Shown one piece after another: positions 38,248-48,318 of a stretch of 64,000 bases of DNA (the stretch's first letter is position 1; each line of letters starts with the position of its first letter). The translations under genes were made by a program, and so were the position numbers. Under the pieces are notes generated by a model, which made no database searches, was not told the origin of the DNA, and saw only the letters and a list, made by a program, of their open reading frames with translations. Source of the stretch: an uncultured Flavobacteriales bacterium (GTDB lineage: Bacteria > Bacteroidota > Bacteroidia > Flavobacteriales_G > Salibacteraceae); assembly GCA_937121175.1 (NCBI GenBank), contig CAKZKD010000002.1, positions 372,001 to 436,000 on the forward strand. The letters run 5' to 3'.

Positions 38248-39471
38248 ATGAAATTACTATACACTTTTGGGCTTTTTGTTTGTTTAAACCTTGCGGCAAT
38301 CAAAAGTTATTCTCAATTAACTAAGCTTAATGTTGGGGTTAATAAGACGTTGAATTCGGTAGAGTTTATTGACGATAATATTGGTTTTGTAGGAGGAATA
38401 GGAGTAGTAGGTAAAACAACACTATTGCGAACAACGGATGGAGGAACTACTTGGAATGACGCCAACATTAATACAGTTAACGATATTGAACAAATAAGTT
38501 TTTTAGATGACTCGATTGGCGCGGTCACAACGGCTGTCGGCGAGCTGTTTACTTCTAGGAATGCTGGAGTAACTTGGCAGAATACTTCAGCAACATTAGG
38601 AGCGAATCGCGTGGTTTTACATACCGAAAAAATTTGGTTGGCATATAATTCGAATGTAAGCCAAACGTTGAAGAGAACAACAGATGGAGGAGTTCGGTGG
38701 AATTCCGTAATTGGCCTACTTGGTATTATTACTTCGATGTACTTTCATGATTCTAGCTCTGCAATTGGGTTCGCAGGAACCTCTGATGGCAATTTTTATA
38801 AATCTATTGACCACGGTAGAACATGGAACAAATTAAATCAACCAATTAACTCTGCTATAGAAACGATTTTCTTTATTAATGAGGCTCACGGATTCCTATC
38901 CGGTAAGCGTACAAGTGGCCAATTCACGGTAGAAACACTGGACAGTGGAAAAACGTGGACATCCACAGTGGCTGATACTGGTAACGCCGTAATACACCAT
39001 ATAGACAATGGAGGAACAGGATTTTCAGTCTCAAAATTTGGATTGTATATGTCTTATGATTATTGGAGAACAAGAATTGAGATTCCCGGAAGGGAAGATG
39101 TTGGCGGCGCGAATAGGTTTCTACTTGATTTGGATTTCCCCTCAAACAATGTTGGCTATGCTTGCGGATTTGAGGGTTTACTGTACAAAATAGATACAAG
39201 GGCATTAGGTGTTCGAAAACAAAGCAATGAGAAAAAAGAATTTAAAGTTTATCCTAACCCTTCTTCTGGAGTGGTAAAAATTGAAATTCCTGAAAACGTC
39301 ATTATTGAAAAATTTTTAATTAGAAGTTTTGATGGAAGCTATTGCGCCGAATGTGATGTTAAAATACCCCAAACGCAAATTAATTTATCGGGACTGCCAG
39401 GAGGAATGTATTTCTTGTCTTTTAAAACTGAAAATGATGAATTTACAAGCACCTTGTTGCTCAAAGATTGA
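38248..39471 (+). CDS. Ycf48-like beta-propeller protein with T9SS sorting domain
   Basis: 407 residues. Signal peptide (about 1-22), then BNR/Ycf48-type repeats each with an Asp-box-like 'TTDGGTTW' / 'SIDHGRTWNK' / 'TLDSGKTWTS' motif (about 30-315), and a C-terminal type IX secretion sorting domain (about 330-407; 'YPNPSSGVVKIEIP', 'GMYFLSF'). It is expected to be exported by T9SS and displayed or released. In plastids Ycf48 helps photosystem II assembly, but here only the propeller fold is relevant. Confidence 0.85.
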   Translation: MKLLYTFGLFVCLNLAAIKSYSQLTKLNVGVNKTLNSVEFIDDNIGFVGGIGVVGKTTLLRTTDGGTTWNDANINTVNDIEQISFLDDSIGAVTTAVGELFTSRNAGVTWQNTSATLGANRVVLHTEKIWLAYNSNVSQTLKRTTDGGVRWNSVIGLLGIITSMYFHDSSSAIGFAGTSDGNFYKSIDHGRTWNKLNQPINSAIETIFFINEAHGFLSGKRTSGQFTVETLDSGKTWTSTVADTGNAVIHHIDNGGTGFSVSKFGLYMSYDYWRTRIEIPGREDVGGANRFLLDLDFPSNNVGYACGFEGLLYKIDTRALGVRKQSNEKKEFKVYPNPSSGVVKIEIPENVIIEKFLIRSFDGSYCAECDVKIPQTQINLSGLPGGMYFLSFKTENDEFTSTLLLKD

Positions 39472-39490
39472 TTGCACATTCAAATTTCCC

Positions 39491-40639
39491 ATGAAAAATT
39501 ATACATCACTCCTTCTCATCCTATTCATCACTTTACTCGCCTGTAAAAAAGACGAACCGGAAGTTGTTGTAACACCGCCACCTGCAGAAAGTAGTACCGA
39601 AGCAGATCTTAGAACCTATTTGTCGAGCGTTAAATCTGCCCAAAACGTGCCCGCCATGGCAACTATGGTTTTTAAAGAAGATAAAGTCTTGTTTGAGAAC
39701 TACGAAGGGCAATCGGATATTGAGAAGGAAATAGACCTAACCGCTGAGCACGTTTTTTTATTGGCCTCGGTTTCTAAAACCATAACAGCAACAGCATTGC
39801 TACAATTGTACGATGACGGTAAGTTTAAGCTAGACGATTACATTAACGATTACCTGAGTTTTAAGGTTGAAATACCAAATCACCCAAAAAACATAACCTT
39901 TAAAATGTTGCTTACCCATACTTCTGGTATTGCAGACGGAAAAGCATTGGATGACGAATATTACTATGGAAAAGACAGTCCTGTAAATCTAGCGAAGTTT
40001 ATTGAGGGTTATTTAAACGTAGATGGCGATTTGTACAACGAACGGCAAAACTTCCATGATTTTGAACCCGGTACACAACACGAATACACTAATGTTGGAA
40101 ATGCGTTGATGGCAGTTTTGGTTGAGCAAATTTCGGGTGAGGGTTTCAACGCCTATTGCAAGAAAAATATTTTTGAACCTTTAAAAATGACGAGCACTTT
40201 TTGGCGTCTGGATGAAGTGAACAAAACCATTGTTCAGCCATATAATTATGTAAAAGGAGACTACGACCCAATAGGACATTACACCTTTACAGATTACCCA
40301 AATGGTGGACTTCGGTCGAACGTAAAAGACATGTCAAGATTTTTGATGACCTTGGCTAATGGAGGTAGTTTTGATGGCGCGGAGCTGTTAAAAGCAGCCA
40401 CCGTTGAGCAAATGATAACTCCACAGATACCGAGTTTGGACGCTACTATGGGTTTACATTTATTTTTAATGGATAAAACCAATAACATTTGGGGGCACGA
40501 TGGAGGCGAACAAGGAGTTGCAACCATAATGGGGTATAACCCAAGTACTAAAATTGGAGTATTGATTTTTACCAACCAAGGCGATGCCGATTTGGATGCG
40601 GTTTTAGTGGAAACCTACAAAGTCGGATTGAATCTTTAA
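39491..40639 (+). CDS. Serine hydrolase of the beta-lactamase/penicillin-binding family, lipoprotein
   Basis: 382 residues from 'MKNYTSLLLILF'; an in-frame upstream extension overlaps the preceding gene and lacks a signal peptide. Lipobox 'ITLLAC' (Cys18). SxxK motif S93-V-S-K96 in 'LLASVSKTITA', Tyr of 'YTNVGNAL' as the YxN motif, and 'GHDGGEQG' as the third motif (class C beta-lactamase/DD-peptidase family, PF00144). It could be an esterase, a D-amino-acid peptidase or a beta-lactamase-like enzyme; the substrate is unknown. Its stop overlaps ogt as TAATG. Confidence 0.87.
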   Translation: MKNYTSLLLILFITLLACKKDEPEVVVTPPPAESSTEADLRTYLSSVKSAQNVPAMATMVFKEDKVLFENYEGQSDIEKEIDLTAEHVFLLASVSKTITATALLQLYDDGKFKLDDYINDYLSFKVEIPNHPKNITFKMLLTHTSGIADGKALDDEYYYGKDSPVNLAKFIEGYLNVDGDLYNERQNFHDFEPGTQHEYTNVGNALMAVLVEQISGEGFNAYCKKNIFEPLKMTSTFWRLDEVNKTIVQPYNYVKGDYDPIGHYTFTDYPNGGLRSNVKDMSRFLMTLANGGSFDGAELLKAATVEQMITPQIPSLDATMGLHLFLMDKTNNIWGHDGGEQGVATIMGYNPSTKIGVLIFTNQGDADLDAVLVETYKVGLNL

Positions 40640-41202
40640 TGCGCGTTCAAGTTCTTACCGAAGATTTCAAAACCCCTTTCGGGGAACTCGTATTAGCCTC
40701 ATTTAATGGCGAATTAGTTCTCTGCGACTGGAAGTACAGAAAAATGCGTACTTCCATTGACAACCGTATTAAAAAAGGTATTGAAGCTATGGTAAGAGCC
40801 AGTGGTTTTGAGAAAAATCAAACTCAGAACATTGATTCGTTAATTCTTGAACAAACCAGAACACAACTCAACGAGTACTTCGAAGGCAATCGCACCGATT
40901 TTAATATTCCCGTTCGGGCAATTGCTACAGATTTTCAAGAGCGAGTTTGGGATGCTTTGTGTGAAATTCCTTTTGGTGAAACCAGAACCTATCTGCAACT
41001 GTCCGAAATACTTGGCGATACAAAAGCCATTCGTGCGGTAGCTTCTGCAAATGGCGCTAATGCACATTCGATAATTATTCCATGTCATAGGGTCATTGGC
41101 AGCAATGGAGAACTAACAGGTTATGCAGGAGGACTACCCGCTAAACAGAAGTTGCTGGAATTGGAAAATCCAAATAGAAAAAGCCAATTGGATTTGTTTT
41201 AA
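40639..41202 (+). CDS. Methylated-DNA-[protein]-cysteine S-methyltransferase
   Basis: 187 residues. The active-site Cys149 in 'IIPCHRVIG' accepts alkyl groups from O6-alkylguanine. The helix-turn-helix ('IPFGETRTYLQLSEILG') and 'AIRAVASANGANA' are standard, as is 'GYAGGLPAKQKLLELE'. Length and start are as in Ogt/MGMT. The start codon overlaps the serine hydrolase stop. Confidence 0.95.
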   Translation: MRVQVLTEDFKTPFGELVLASFNGELVLCDWKYRKMRTSIDNRIKKGIEAMVRASGFEKNQTQNIDSLILEQTRTQLNEYFEGNRTDFNIPVRAIATDFQERVWDALCEIPFGETRTYLQLSEILGDTKAIRAVASANGANAHSIIIPCHRVIGSNGELTGYAGGLPAKQKLLELENPNRKSQLDLF

Positions 41203-41271
41203 GCCAACTCTTATTTTCACCTTTCGTTTCATTGTAACAATAACAGAGTTTAACCCGTAATTCATTTTGGG

Positions 41272-41305
41272 TTTGCAATAAGTTAACCTCAACTATATAC
41301 GTTTG
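41272..41305 (+). promoter_or_regulatory. Promoter of the beta-helix T9SS gene
   Basis: TTTG (41272-41275) and TACGTTTG (41298-41305) with 22-bp spacing fit the Bacteroidota -33/-7 pattern. The start codon at 41322 would leave a leader of about 10 bases. Confidence 0.6.
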
Positions 41306-41321
41306 TATTTAAATTGAATTT

Positions 41322-43094
41322 TTGAAAACAACAATTTTTTATTTCTTATGCTCAATGCTACTGGTATTGAATGTAAGCGCAACTAACTATTCAACTTCTT
41401 CCGGAGGTTCGTTTGCTGGTGCGGCAAATTGGGTGTCTAACAGCAAGCCAGGTAATTTTTGGAGTGCTGGAGATACCGTGTTCGTAAACCACGCAATGAC
41501 TTTAAACAGTAACTTGGGTTTTGCGGGGGGTCTAATTGTAAACTCGGGAGGTTCTATAACTGGAACGAACAGAAACATTCAGTTGAATAACGGAGCTAGT
41601 GCCTTTTTTGATGGTCCAATTGATATTCAGAATTTGAGCTTAAATTCTACCTCATCTGTTGATGCAACAGCGACTATCGAAGCTCAGGATTTAAGCATTC
41701 AAAACAATTCAACCTTTAGTACAAATTCTCCGATAGATCTTTCGGATGATTTCACAAATAACGGGGGGAGTTTTACTTCAACTTCAACCATGAACGTTAA
41801 TGATCAATTTCAACTCAATAACAGTGGTTCATTTTCAATTACCGGTGCAATTACTGTTGGAGACGATATGGTGCTTAATTCTGGAACTACTGCAACGTTC
41901 GGAAGTACTGTAAATGTAACTGATAAGATAACGCTAAGTGGTGGCACGGCAACATTTAATGGAGCTACAAGTGCTGGAGGAGACGTCACTTTTAACAGTA
42001 ATAGCACAGCCAATATTAATTCAACTTTTACGGGCGGAAACAACATTACCCTCAACGGCGGAGCTGTGAATGTTGCTGCTACCGGTACCTTAGAAGCCAA
42101 TGCAGATATTACCGTAAATGGAAGTTCCACCTTGTCGAATGCAGGAACTGTTGACGCGGGCGATGATTTTGTACTGAATGGAGGCTCGGTGGCTAACACA
42201 GGGAATATTTTTGCGGCTGACGATATTACCCAAAACGGTGGTTCTACATTAGTAAACGATGCTCCAGGAAGAATTGAAGCAGGTGACGACTATACACATA
42301 ACGGAGGCACGCTGACTAACAACCATCACATGGTAGTAGGGGATCGGCTGACCGTAAATGGGGGAGCTACACACAATGGAAATGGGCTGTTACAGGTTGA
42401 ACGTATTCAAAACAATGGAAATATTGGCGGTAGCTTGGATATTTGCTCAAATGATGGTAATAACCCTACTTTTTCAGGAAGCGGTAATTATTCAGGTTCG
42501 GTTACGTTTTGTGAAAACGCAGCGGCATTTCCTTTACCCGTTGAACTCATACTTTTTGAAGCAACAATTATAGAAAATGAAGAGGTTCAAGTACAATGGG
42601 AAACGGCCTCTGAACTGAACAACGATTATTTTGTGTTGAGTAAATCCTTAGATGGTGGAAAGAGCTTTATTGAACTGCCAATCATTTATGGAGCGGGTAC
42701 AACTAATGAAAAACAGCAGTACGAATTTCTTGATTTGAATATTGAGTCTGGGACGATATACTATCAATTGAAGCAAGTAGATTTTAATGGCGAAGAAACA
42801 ACGTTGGATATCATACAACTGGAGAATGAAGAATTGTCGGATACTGAGACGGAAGTAAAAACAAAAATTTATCCTAACCCTTTTACTTCTGATATAGAAG
42901 TCGTTACGTCTAAGATTACTAGCCGAGTTAAACTTCTTCAATTGGACGGCTCTGAGGTATTGAGTTTTGAAAATGAAACACCATTGTTCAACCAGATTTA
43001 TTCTATTCCTTCCGATGTTCCAAGGGGGCTTTACCTTCTCGTAGTTGTTTCTTTGGATGGGCAAACGGAAATACACAAAGTTTCGAAGCAGTAG
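41322..43094 (+). CDS. Repeat-rich beta-helix-like secreted protein with T9SS sorting domain
   Basis: 590 residues with a TTG start, chosen because it gives a complete signal peptide (about 1-20) and lies just after a good promoter. Residues about 85-360 are imperfect repeats of about 20-24 residues with a 'DDxxxNGGSxxNxGxxxA' rhythm ('GDDFVLNGGSVANTGNIFA', 'GDDYTHNGGTLTNNHHMVVG'), suggesting a right-handed parallel beta-helix. A fibronectin-like part (about 400-500; 'VQWETASELNNDYFVLSKS') and a type IX sorting domain (about 515-590; 'YPNPFTSDIEVV') follow. A surface adhesin or matrix protein is likely but unproven. Confidence 0.85.
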   Translation: MKTTIFYFLCSMLLVLNVSATNYSTSSGGSFAGAANWVSNSKPGNFWSAGDTVFVNHAMTLNSNLGFAGGLIVNSGGSITGTNRNIQLNNGASAFFDGPIDIQNLSLNSTSSVDATATIEAQDLSIQNNSTFSTNSPIDLSDDFTNNGGSFTSTSTMNVNDQFQLNNSGSFSITGAITVGDDMVLNSGTTATFGSTVNVTDKITLSGGTATFNGATSAGGDVTFNSNSTANINSTFTGGNNITLNGGAVNVAATGTLEANADITVNGSSTLSNAGTVDAGDDFVLNGGSVANTGNIFAADDITQNGGSTLVNDAPGRIEAGDDYTHNGGTLTNNHHMVVGDRLTVNGGATHNGNGLLQVERIQNNGNIGGSLDICSNDGNNPTFSGSGNYSGSVTFCENAAAFPLPVELILFEATIIENEEVQVQWETASELNNDYFVLSKSLDGGKSFIELPIIYGAGTTNEKQQYEFLDLNIESGTIYYQLKQVDFNGEETTLDIIQLENEELSDTETEVKTKIYPNPFTSDIEVVTSKITSRVKLLQLDGSEVLSFENETPLFNQIYSIPSDVPRGLYLLVVVSLDGQTEIHKVSKQ

Positions 43095-44036
43095 TCAGCT
43101 AGAGATTAAGTAGGCAAATAATTCCATACAGCCAGCCAGTGCAGTATGAATAAGAACACCTCCCCAAATATTGCGTGAGTAAAAAGCGATAATCCCCAAC
43201 AAGTAACCACCGAATACTGAGCTAATGGTTTCGCCAATAGGTTTGCCAAAATGTAAAACGGCATAAGTCGCAACCATTGGCAGAATGGTATCTTTTCCTA
43301 GAAATTTTCCAACCCCAATTACCAAAAACCCTCTAAAAAGTAATTCCGTATTTAAAAAATCGGTGAGGTAAAAGAACTCGTAAATAACCACCGAAACCCA
43401 CTCCGGGATATTATTGAGTGCCGAGAATGCAAAACCACCACAACGTTGATATACAGGATAAAAAGAACCAATTTCTGAGATTGTTGCTCCAATGGCTGAA
43501 ATGGGAATAACGGCTGCTAGAATCCATAGATAGAGGCGTTCGTTTCCACCATTAAGCCGAAGGCCATAAAATCCAGCATTATCGCCTTTGTCCAAGAACA
43601 CTTTAAAGAAGTACAATGCAAGAAAAATGGTAACCCAACCATAAGAATTGTACAGTAATTTGTAGTAAAACAAAAACTCTTGTTGATGTACATTTCCCAG
43701 CAGAGGGTCAATCAAGTATGAAAAAACAGAGCGGTCAACCGAGAGCAATAGCAGACCAAAAAATGCGAATAAGAGGCCTTTGTAGTTTAGATGAGTTGAG
43801 TTCGATTTGAATCGACTTACAATGAATAAAGTGCCAAAATAAGCCACCACATTCAGCCCCAGAAACAAAGGGATTCTCTTAACTGCTGGTCGAACTGAGT
43901 CGATGAAGGCATTTTCTAGGTCGAAATAATAATTGACTCCAATAAGAGCGGTTATGAAAATGAGAACTCTCAGATACTTCTTTACTGAGAAATATCCATG
44001 GTGAAAATTGCCGATATATTGGACTATTGCTTTCAT
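43095..44036 (-). CDS. CPBP family intramembrane metalloprotease
   Basis: 313 residues with about eight hydrophobic segments. The C-terminal half has the CPBP (CAAX protease/Abi) motifs 'NTELLFRGFLVIGVGKFLG' (motif 1, Glu and Arg), 'ATYAVLHFGKP' (motif 2, His) and 'ISSVFGGYLLGIIAF' (motif 3). The double Glu of motif 1 is a single Glu here. Such proteins are often glutamic intramembrane proteases; the substrate is unknown. The gene is convergent with the beta-helix gene. Confidence 0.8.
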   Translation of the reverse strand: MKAIVQYIGNFHHGYFSVKKYLRVLIFITALIGVNYYFDLENAFIDSVRPAVKRIPLFLGLNVVAYFGTLFIVSRFKSNSTHLNYKGLLFAFFGLLLLSVDRSVFSYLIDPLLGNVHQQEFLFYYKLLYNSYGWVTIFLALYFFKVFLDKGDNAGFYGLRLNGGNERLYLWILAAVIPISAIGATISEIGSFYPVYQRCGGFAFSALNNIPEWVSVVIYEFFYLTDFLNTELLFRGFLVIGVGKFLGKDTILPMVATYAVLHFGKPIGETISSVFGGYLLGIIAFYSRNIWGGVLIHTALAGCMELFAYLISS

Positions 44037-44190
44037 CGTTTTAGAATTGCGAAATAACTCAAAACATAGACTTGAAAGGTTACCTATTGAAACCTAATAA
44101 TGGTATTCGTCAAAAAAAATGAGTGGTTCACAAAGATTTTTGACCAGTACAGGTTTGAAAGGCGTATTTTTCCTGTTAAACTACTATTTC

Positions 44191-46077
44191 ATGATCCGCG
44201 CTTTAGTATCTCTCGTAATTTTCTTTTCACCTTTTATTTCCACATTTGCCCAATCCCCAGACCTTTTTAGCTACCAAGCCGTAGTTCGCGATAATGCTGG
44301 AAATGTGTTAGCTAGCAGCTCTGTGTCGCTTCGATTTAGCATTCTACAAACTACCGCAACAGGTAGTGCCCAATATGTGGAAACCCACAACCCCACCACA
44401 GATGCCAATGGGTTGGTTTCTCTTATGATTGGTGGCGGAACGGTTTCTTCCGGAACTTTTGCAGCAATTGATTGGGCAAACGATAAGTTCTTTTTAAAGG
44501 TAGAACTGGACCCAGCAGGTGGAAGTTCATACTCCAGCATGGGAACTACGCAATTGATTTCTGTACCGTATGCGAAACATGCGGAGACGGCGATGAGAGC
44601 AATAAACGACTCAGTGAAAGATGCAGATGCAGATTCTACCAACGAGTTGCAGACGTTGAGTATTTCCAACGATACCATTTTCTTGAGCAACGGTGGATTT
44701 GCAGTGATTCCAGATAGTAGTTTGTTGGGGGTAAAAAAAGGTGGAAGTGGCATTGGTGCAGGAGGGTCGGCAGATTTGAAAGATTTTGATAATAACTTTC
44801 AAGAAGTAAGCCGAATTGGTTCTGGATTTAAAATAACGTCCATTGAAGCCGACCTTAATAATAACTTGTTTGTCTTTGGTAGTTTCAAATCGAGTATGGT
44901 TATTGGAGGACAAACAATTACGGGGCAAAATGCTGATGGTTACAATGTTTTTATTGCAAAATTTGATAGCAGTTTAAACATGCAATGGGTAAAAAATTCG
45001 CAGTCAACTAATGTGGTTGAGCAGGGTTATTTCGATTCTTTTACAATAGATGGACTAGGAAATTCTTATTTGATTTTTAACGTATACGGGGCAAGCTTTA
45101 ATTGGGATGGATCAAGCATTCCAATTTCGACTAATAAGAGAACGGCATTCATATTAAAAATTTCAGCAACTGGCTCTTTAGTCTGGAATGTAGAGTTCAA
45201 AGCCCTTAATAGTAGTGTACCTAAAAGAAAACATTTGACAGTCAATTCGAGTTTTGACGTTTTTGTTACAGGGGCTTTTTCTTCAGTTAAAGTGTTAAAT
45301 GATTCTCTTATAGTTTCTGGATACCCTAATATTCGATATGGCCTGTTCAAAATAGCCGCCAACGGACAATCGGCTCAACTGTTAGATTCCGCCATTAATG
45401 TTGAAGGAAAAGGGCTGGCATTTGACAATTCAGGAAATTTACTAGTTCTGACATCTAGTAATACAAGTATAGCTAGGTTTACTTCTAGCTCAATAACTAC
45501 GTCTAGAAATGGTTTATTGTTAAAGTATAATTCATCAAATTCGATTGTTTCGTCAAACAATGATTTTGATGTTAATAACAGAGGAAACTCAAATACAGCA
45601 CCGACCGTCCTAAAGGTATTTGGTAATGAAATTTTTATTGGTAATTCTAATTATGATTTCTGGATAGACTCTGATTTTTATTCATCCGGTCAAACGTCTT
45701 ACTTCATTCAATTGAATTCTTCAATGAGTCTTGTTAACCATAGTGTTACTAAAGTATCTGGTTCAGCAATTTTTTTAGGAATGATGAAAAAGCAAAATGG
45801 TGAATTTCGAACCGGGCTAGGTTTGAACGGAAGTATTGTGATTAATGATAAAAATCGAACCCCTCTTTGTGGTCAAGCCACTGGTGCCAGTGCTATTTTG
45901 AGTTACGACAATACCTTAGTACAAACTAGCGGTAAAATTCTAGACCTCTTTGAACTCACTCGCGGAATGCACGTAACAGGTCAAGTCAATACTGTTTTTG
46001 GAGCATCTGAAATCACAGGTAACTTCTACAACAAAGGAACAAAGTACACGCCAGGCGTTTATCTATTTAAAGAATAA
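44191..46077 (+). CDS. Array protein A: conserved N-module, repeat linker, beta-propeller-like body
   Basis: 628 residues from 'MIRALVSLVIFF', which gives a proper signal peptide; an in-frame ATG at 44119 is less likely. After the signal comes the shared module (about 22-145; 'SPDLFSYQAVVRDNAGNVL', 'ISVPYAKHAETAMRA'), as in Bacteroidota tail-fibre-like and FISUMP proteins. A linker has one 'NELQTLSISNDTIFLSNGG' unit and 'IPDSSLLGVKKGGSG'. The body has SBBP-like propeller repeats ('FIAKFDSSLNMQWVKN') and the shared end 'FYNKGTKYTPGVYLFKE'. Probably a surface adhesin. TTGACC at 44140 and TATTTTTC at 44165 could be its promoter. Confidence 0.82.
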   Translation: MIRALVSLVIFFSPFISTFAQSPDLFSYQAVVRDNAGNVLASSSVSLRFSILQTTATGSAQYVETHNPTTDANGLVSLMIGGGTVSSGTFAAIDWANDKFFLKVELDPAGGSSYSSMGTTQLISVPYAKHAETAMRAINDSVKDADADSTNELQTLSISNDTIFLSNGGFAVIPDSSLLGVKKGGSGIGAGGSADLKDFDNNFQEVSRIGSGFKITSIEADLNNNLFVFGSFKSSMVIGGQTITGQNADGYNVFIAKFDSSLNMQWVKNSQSTNVVEQGYFDSFTIDGLGNSYLIFNVYGASFNWDGSSIPISTNKRTAFILKISATGSLVWNVEFKALNSSVPKRKHLTVNSSFDVFVTGAFSSVKVLNDSLIVSGYPNIRYGLFKIAANGQSAQLLDSAINVEGKGLAFDNSGNLLVLTSSNTSIARFTSSSITTSRNGLLLKYNSSNSIVSSNNDFDVNNRGNSNTAPTVLKVFGNEIFIGNSNYDFWIDSDFYSSGQTSYFIQLNSSMSLVNHSVTKVSGSAIFLGMMKKQNGEFRTGLGLNGSIVINDKNRTPLCGQATGASAILSYDNTLVQTSGKILDLFELTRGMHVTGQVNTVFGASEITGNFYNKGTKYTPGVYLFKE

Positions 46078-46083
46078 AGAATT

Positions 46084-47991
46084 ATGAAAAACATACTACT
46101 TCTAGCGATAGTATCGCTGCTCACTTTTAACACATTCGCCCAATCACCTGACCTCTTTAGCTACCAGGCTGTGGTAAGAGATAATGCAGGAAATGTGGTT
46201 GTAAACCAAGTAGTTTCTGTAAGATTTAGCATTCTGCAAACTACCGCAACAGGCTCGGCTCAATACGTTGAAACACACAGCCCAACAACAGACGCCAACG
46301 GGTTGGTTTCCTTAATGATTGGCGGTGGAACAGTTACCTCAGGAACCTTTTTAGGTATCGATTGGGCAACCGATAAGTACTTTCTTAAAGTAGAATTAGA
46401 CCCAGCAGGTGGTAGTTCGTATTCGAATATGGGGACTACTCAATTGATTTCGGTGCCGTATGCGAAGCATGCTGAGACAGCGATGCGTTCGATAAATGAC
46501 TTCGACACTGATTCAACAAACGAGCTTCAGGCTTTGAGAAAGTCAGGTGATACCATTTTCCTATCAAATGGAGGTTTTGTGGAACTACCAAACAACCTAG
46601 ATAATGATTCCGCTAACGAACTACAAACTCTCAGCATTTCTAACGATACCATTTTCTTGAGTAATGGTGGATTCGCCATAATTCCAGATAGTAGTTTGTT
46701 GGGGGTTAGAAAAGGCGGAAGTGGCCTTGGCTTGGGGGGGTCATTAAAATTGAATCAATTTGATAATGACTTTGATGGCCTTGTTCGTATTGGCGACCAA
46801 GTTGATATTTATGAGACCCATGCTGATGGTCAGAAAAATGTTTTTATTTCTGGTTATGCCAATGCAGGACAAAAAATAGGAACAACAGTAGTTACTAATA
46901 CAAGAGGACCCTTTTTAGCCAAATTGGATAGCAATGGAGCCCTTCAATGGGTTCAGTCTTCATCGCTTTCTTATGCTAGAATATCTTTTGTGGTTGACAA
47001 TTCTGGAAATAGTTACATGGCATTAACTGGAGCCGCTAGTTCGGTAGATTGGAATGGAACAACGTACAACTTTACAATTACAGATCAGAAAGGGGTCATT
47101 TTAAAACTAAGCCCAACTGGAAGTGTACTTTGGAATTCAGGTTGGGGAGTTGGCGGCTTTCTAAATGATAGGATACAATTAGCGGTCACAAACTCTTCAG
47201 AGCTATTATTTTCGACCGCATTTTCAGGTGTAAGTGCAGTAGGAAATACGACCGTTACCTTTAAAAACGGAAGAAACTTTGGCCTTTTCAAGATTTCATC
47301 TTCCGGTGCCAGCGCTTCACTTGTTGACAGTTGTGAAAATGCTGTTCCAAGAGAAATTGCAGTTGATAATTCAGGAAATTACTATGCTTTAACCTTCATG
47401 TTCGGAGGAACATCAAGTAGCAGACAATTCAAGACAAGAAATATAACCACATCCGGTAGAACCATTTTGTTGAAATACAACAGTTCCGCCTCGATAACTA
47501 ATTTCAGTTCCGATATTCCATTTCAGGACAGGAACGGGACAAATAGTTTACTCAAGCATGATGGAACTAGTCTGTATGTTGGTGGTGTCGGTTTTGGAAG
47601 CGGAGGTTACCCATTCGTGCTTAAAATGAACAGTACGTTGAACATAACAGATACGGCAATTTTAGAAACTGTCAGTGACGGGTTTATGTGGTCTCTTGCC
47701 CTTAAATCTAATGGCGAGGTGGTTACTGGTAATCAAACCGAAGGTCCTTATTTAGTGAACGATGAAAGTTTTGCACCGTTATCCTCAACTGGTAAATATG
47801 CTGCATTGATGGCAAAATATTCAAACGCACTTCAGATAACAGACCATAAACTGCTCAAATTATTCAACCAAGTAGAAGGGTTTCGCGTTACCAGCTCTGG
47901 GAACACAGCATTTTGTTTTGCAACGATTCCGGGAAATTTCTACAACAAAGGCACCAAATACACTCCAGGTGTTTATCTATTTAAAGAATAA
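46084..47991 (+). CDS. Array protein B: same N-module, two linker units, diverged body
   Basis: 635 residues. Signal peptide to about 19, then the shared module and two linker units ('NELQALRKSGDTIFLSNGG', 'NELQTLSISNDTIFLSNGG') before 'IPDSSLLGVRKGGSG'. The body is SBBP-like ('FLAKLDSNGALQWVQ'), clearly diverged from protein A, and ends with the same 'FYNKGTKYTPGVYLFKE'. It starts 6 bp (AGAATT) after gene A. Confidence 0.82.
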   Translation: MKNILLLAIVSLLTFNTFAQSPDLFSYQAVVRDNAGNVVVNQVVSVRFSILQTTATGSAQYVETHSPTTDANGLVSLMIGGGTVTSGTFLGIDWATDKYFLKVELDPAGGSSYSNMGTTQLISVPYAKHAETAMRSINDFDTDSTNELQALRKSGDTIFLSNGGFVELPNNLDNDSANELQTLSISNDTIFLSNGGFAIIPDSSLLGVRKGGSGLGLGGSLKLNQFDNDFDGLVRIGDQVDIYETHADGQKNVFISGYANAGQKIGTTVVTNTRGPFLAKLDSNGALQWVQSSSLSYARISFVVDNSGNSYMALTGAASSVDWNGTTYNFTITDQKGVILKLSPTGSVLWNSGWGVGGFLNDRIQLAVTNSSELLFSTAFSGVSAVGNTTVTFKNGRNFGLFKISSSGASASLVDSCENAVPREIAVDNSGNYYALTFMFGGTSSSRQFKTRNITTSGRTILLKYNSSASITNFSSDIPFQDRNGTNSLLKHDGTSLYVGGVGFGSGGYPFVLKMNSTLNITDTAILETVSDGFMWSLALKSNGEVVTGNQTEGPYLVNDESFAPLSSTGKYAALMAKYSNALQITDHKLLKLFNQVEGFRVTSSGNTAFCFATIPGNFYNKGTKYTPGVYLFKE

Positions 47992-48318
47992 AGAATTATG
48001 AAAAACACATTACTACTCACGATAATATCGCTGCTCACTTTTAGCACTTTCGCTCAATCCCCAGACCTCTTCAGCTACCAAGCTGTGGTAAGGGATAATG
48101 CAGGAAATGTTGTAGCAAGCAGTGCAGTTTCGTTGCGGTTTAGCATTCTGCAAACCACAGCTACTGGAACAGCTCAGTACGTAGAAACTCACAATCCAAC
48201 TACCGATGCCAACGGACTGGTTTCTATTATGATTGGTGGCGGAACAGTTTCTTCAGGAACATTTGCCAGTATTGATTGGGCAAATGATAAGTACTTTCTG
48301 AAAGTAGAATTGGACCCA
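47971..48318 (+). repeat. 348-bp exact direct repeat, copy 1 (start of array gene C)
   Basis: Identical base for base to 51085-51432. It begins in the last codons of gene B, includes the AGAATT spacer and the ATG at 47998, and ends inside the shared N-module. The start codon is at the same offset (27 bp) in both copies, so recombination would keep the frame. Confidence 0.97.

Noticed and set aside
39329-39490. Longer N-terminus of the serine hydrolase
   Set aside because: It overlaps the preceding T9SS gene in another frame; the ATG at 39491 opens a standard lipoprotein signal.
44119-44190. ATG at 44119 as start of the first array gene
   Set aside because: It would put 24 residues before a normal signal peptide; the ATG at 44191 gives a good signal and leaves room for a promoter.
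44271-44753. Open frames on the minus strand across the array N-modules and elsewhere
   Set aside because: They recur wherever the conserved module occurs because its codon use lacks reverse stops; no start signals or family match.
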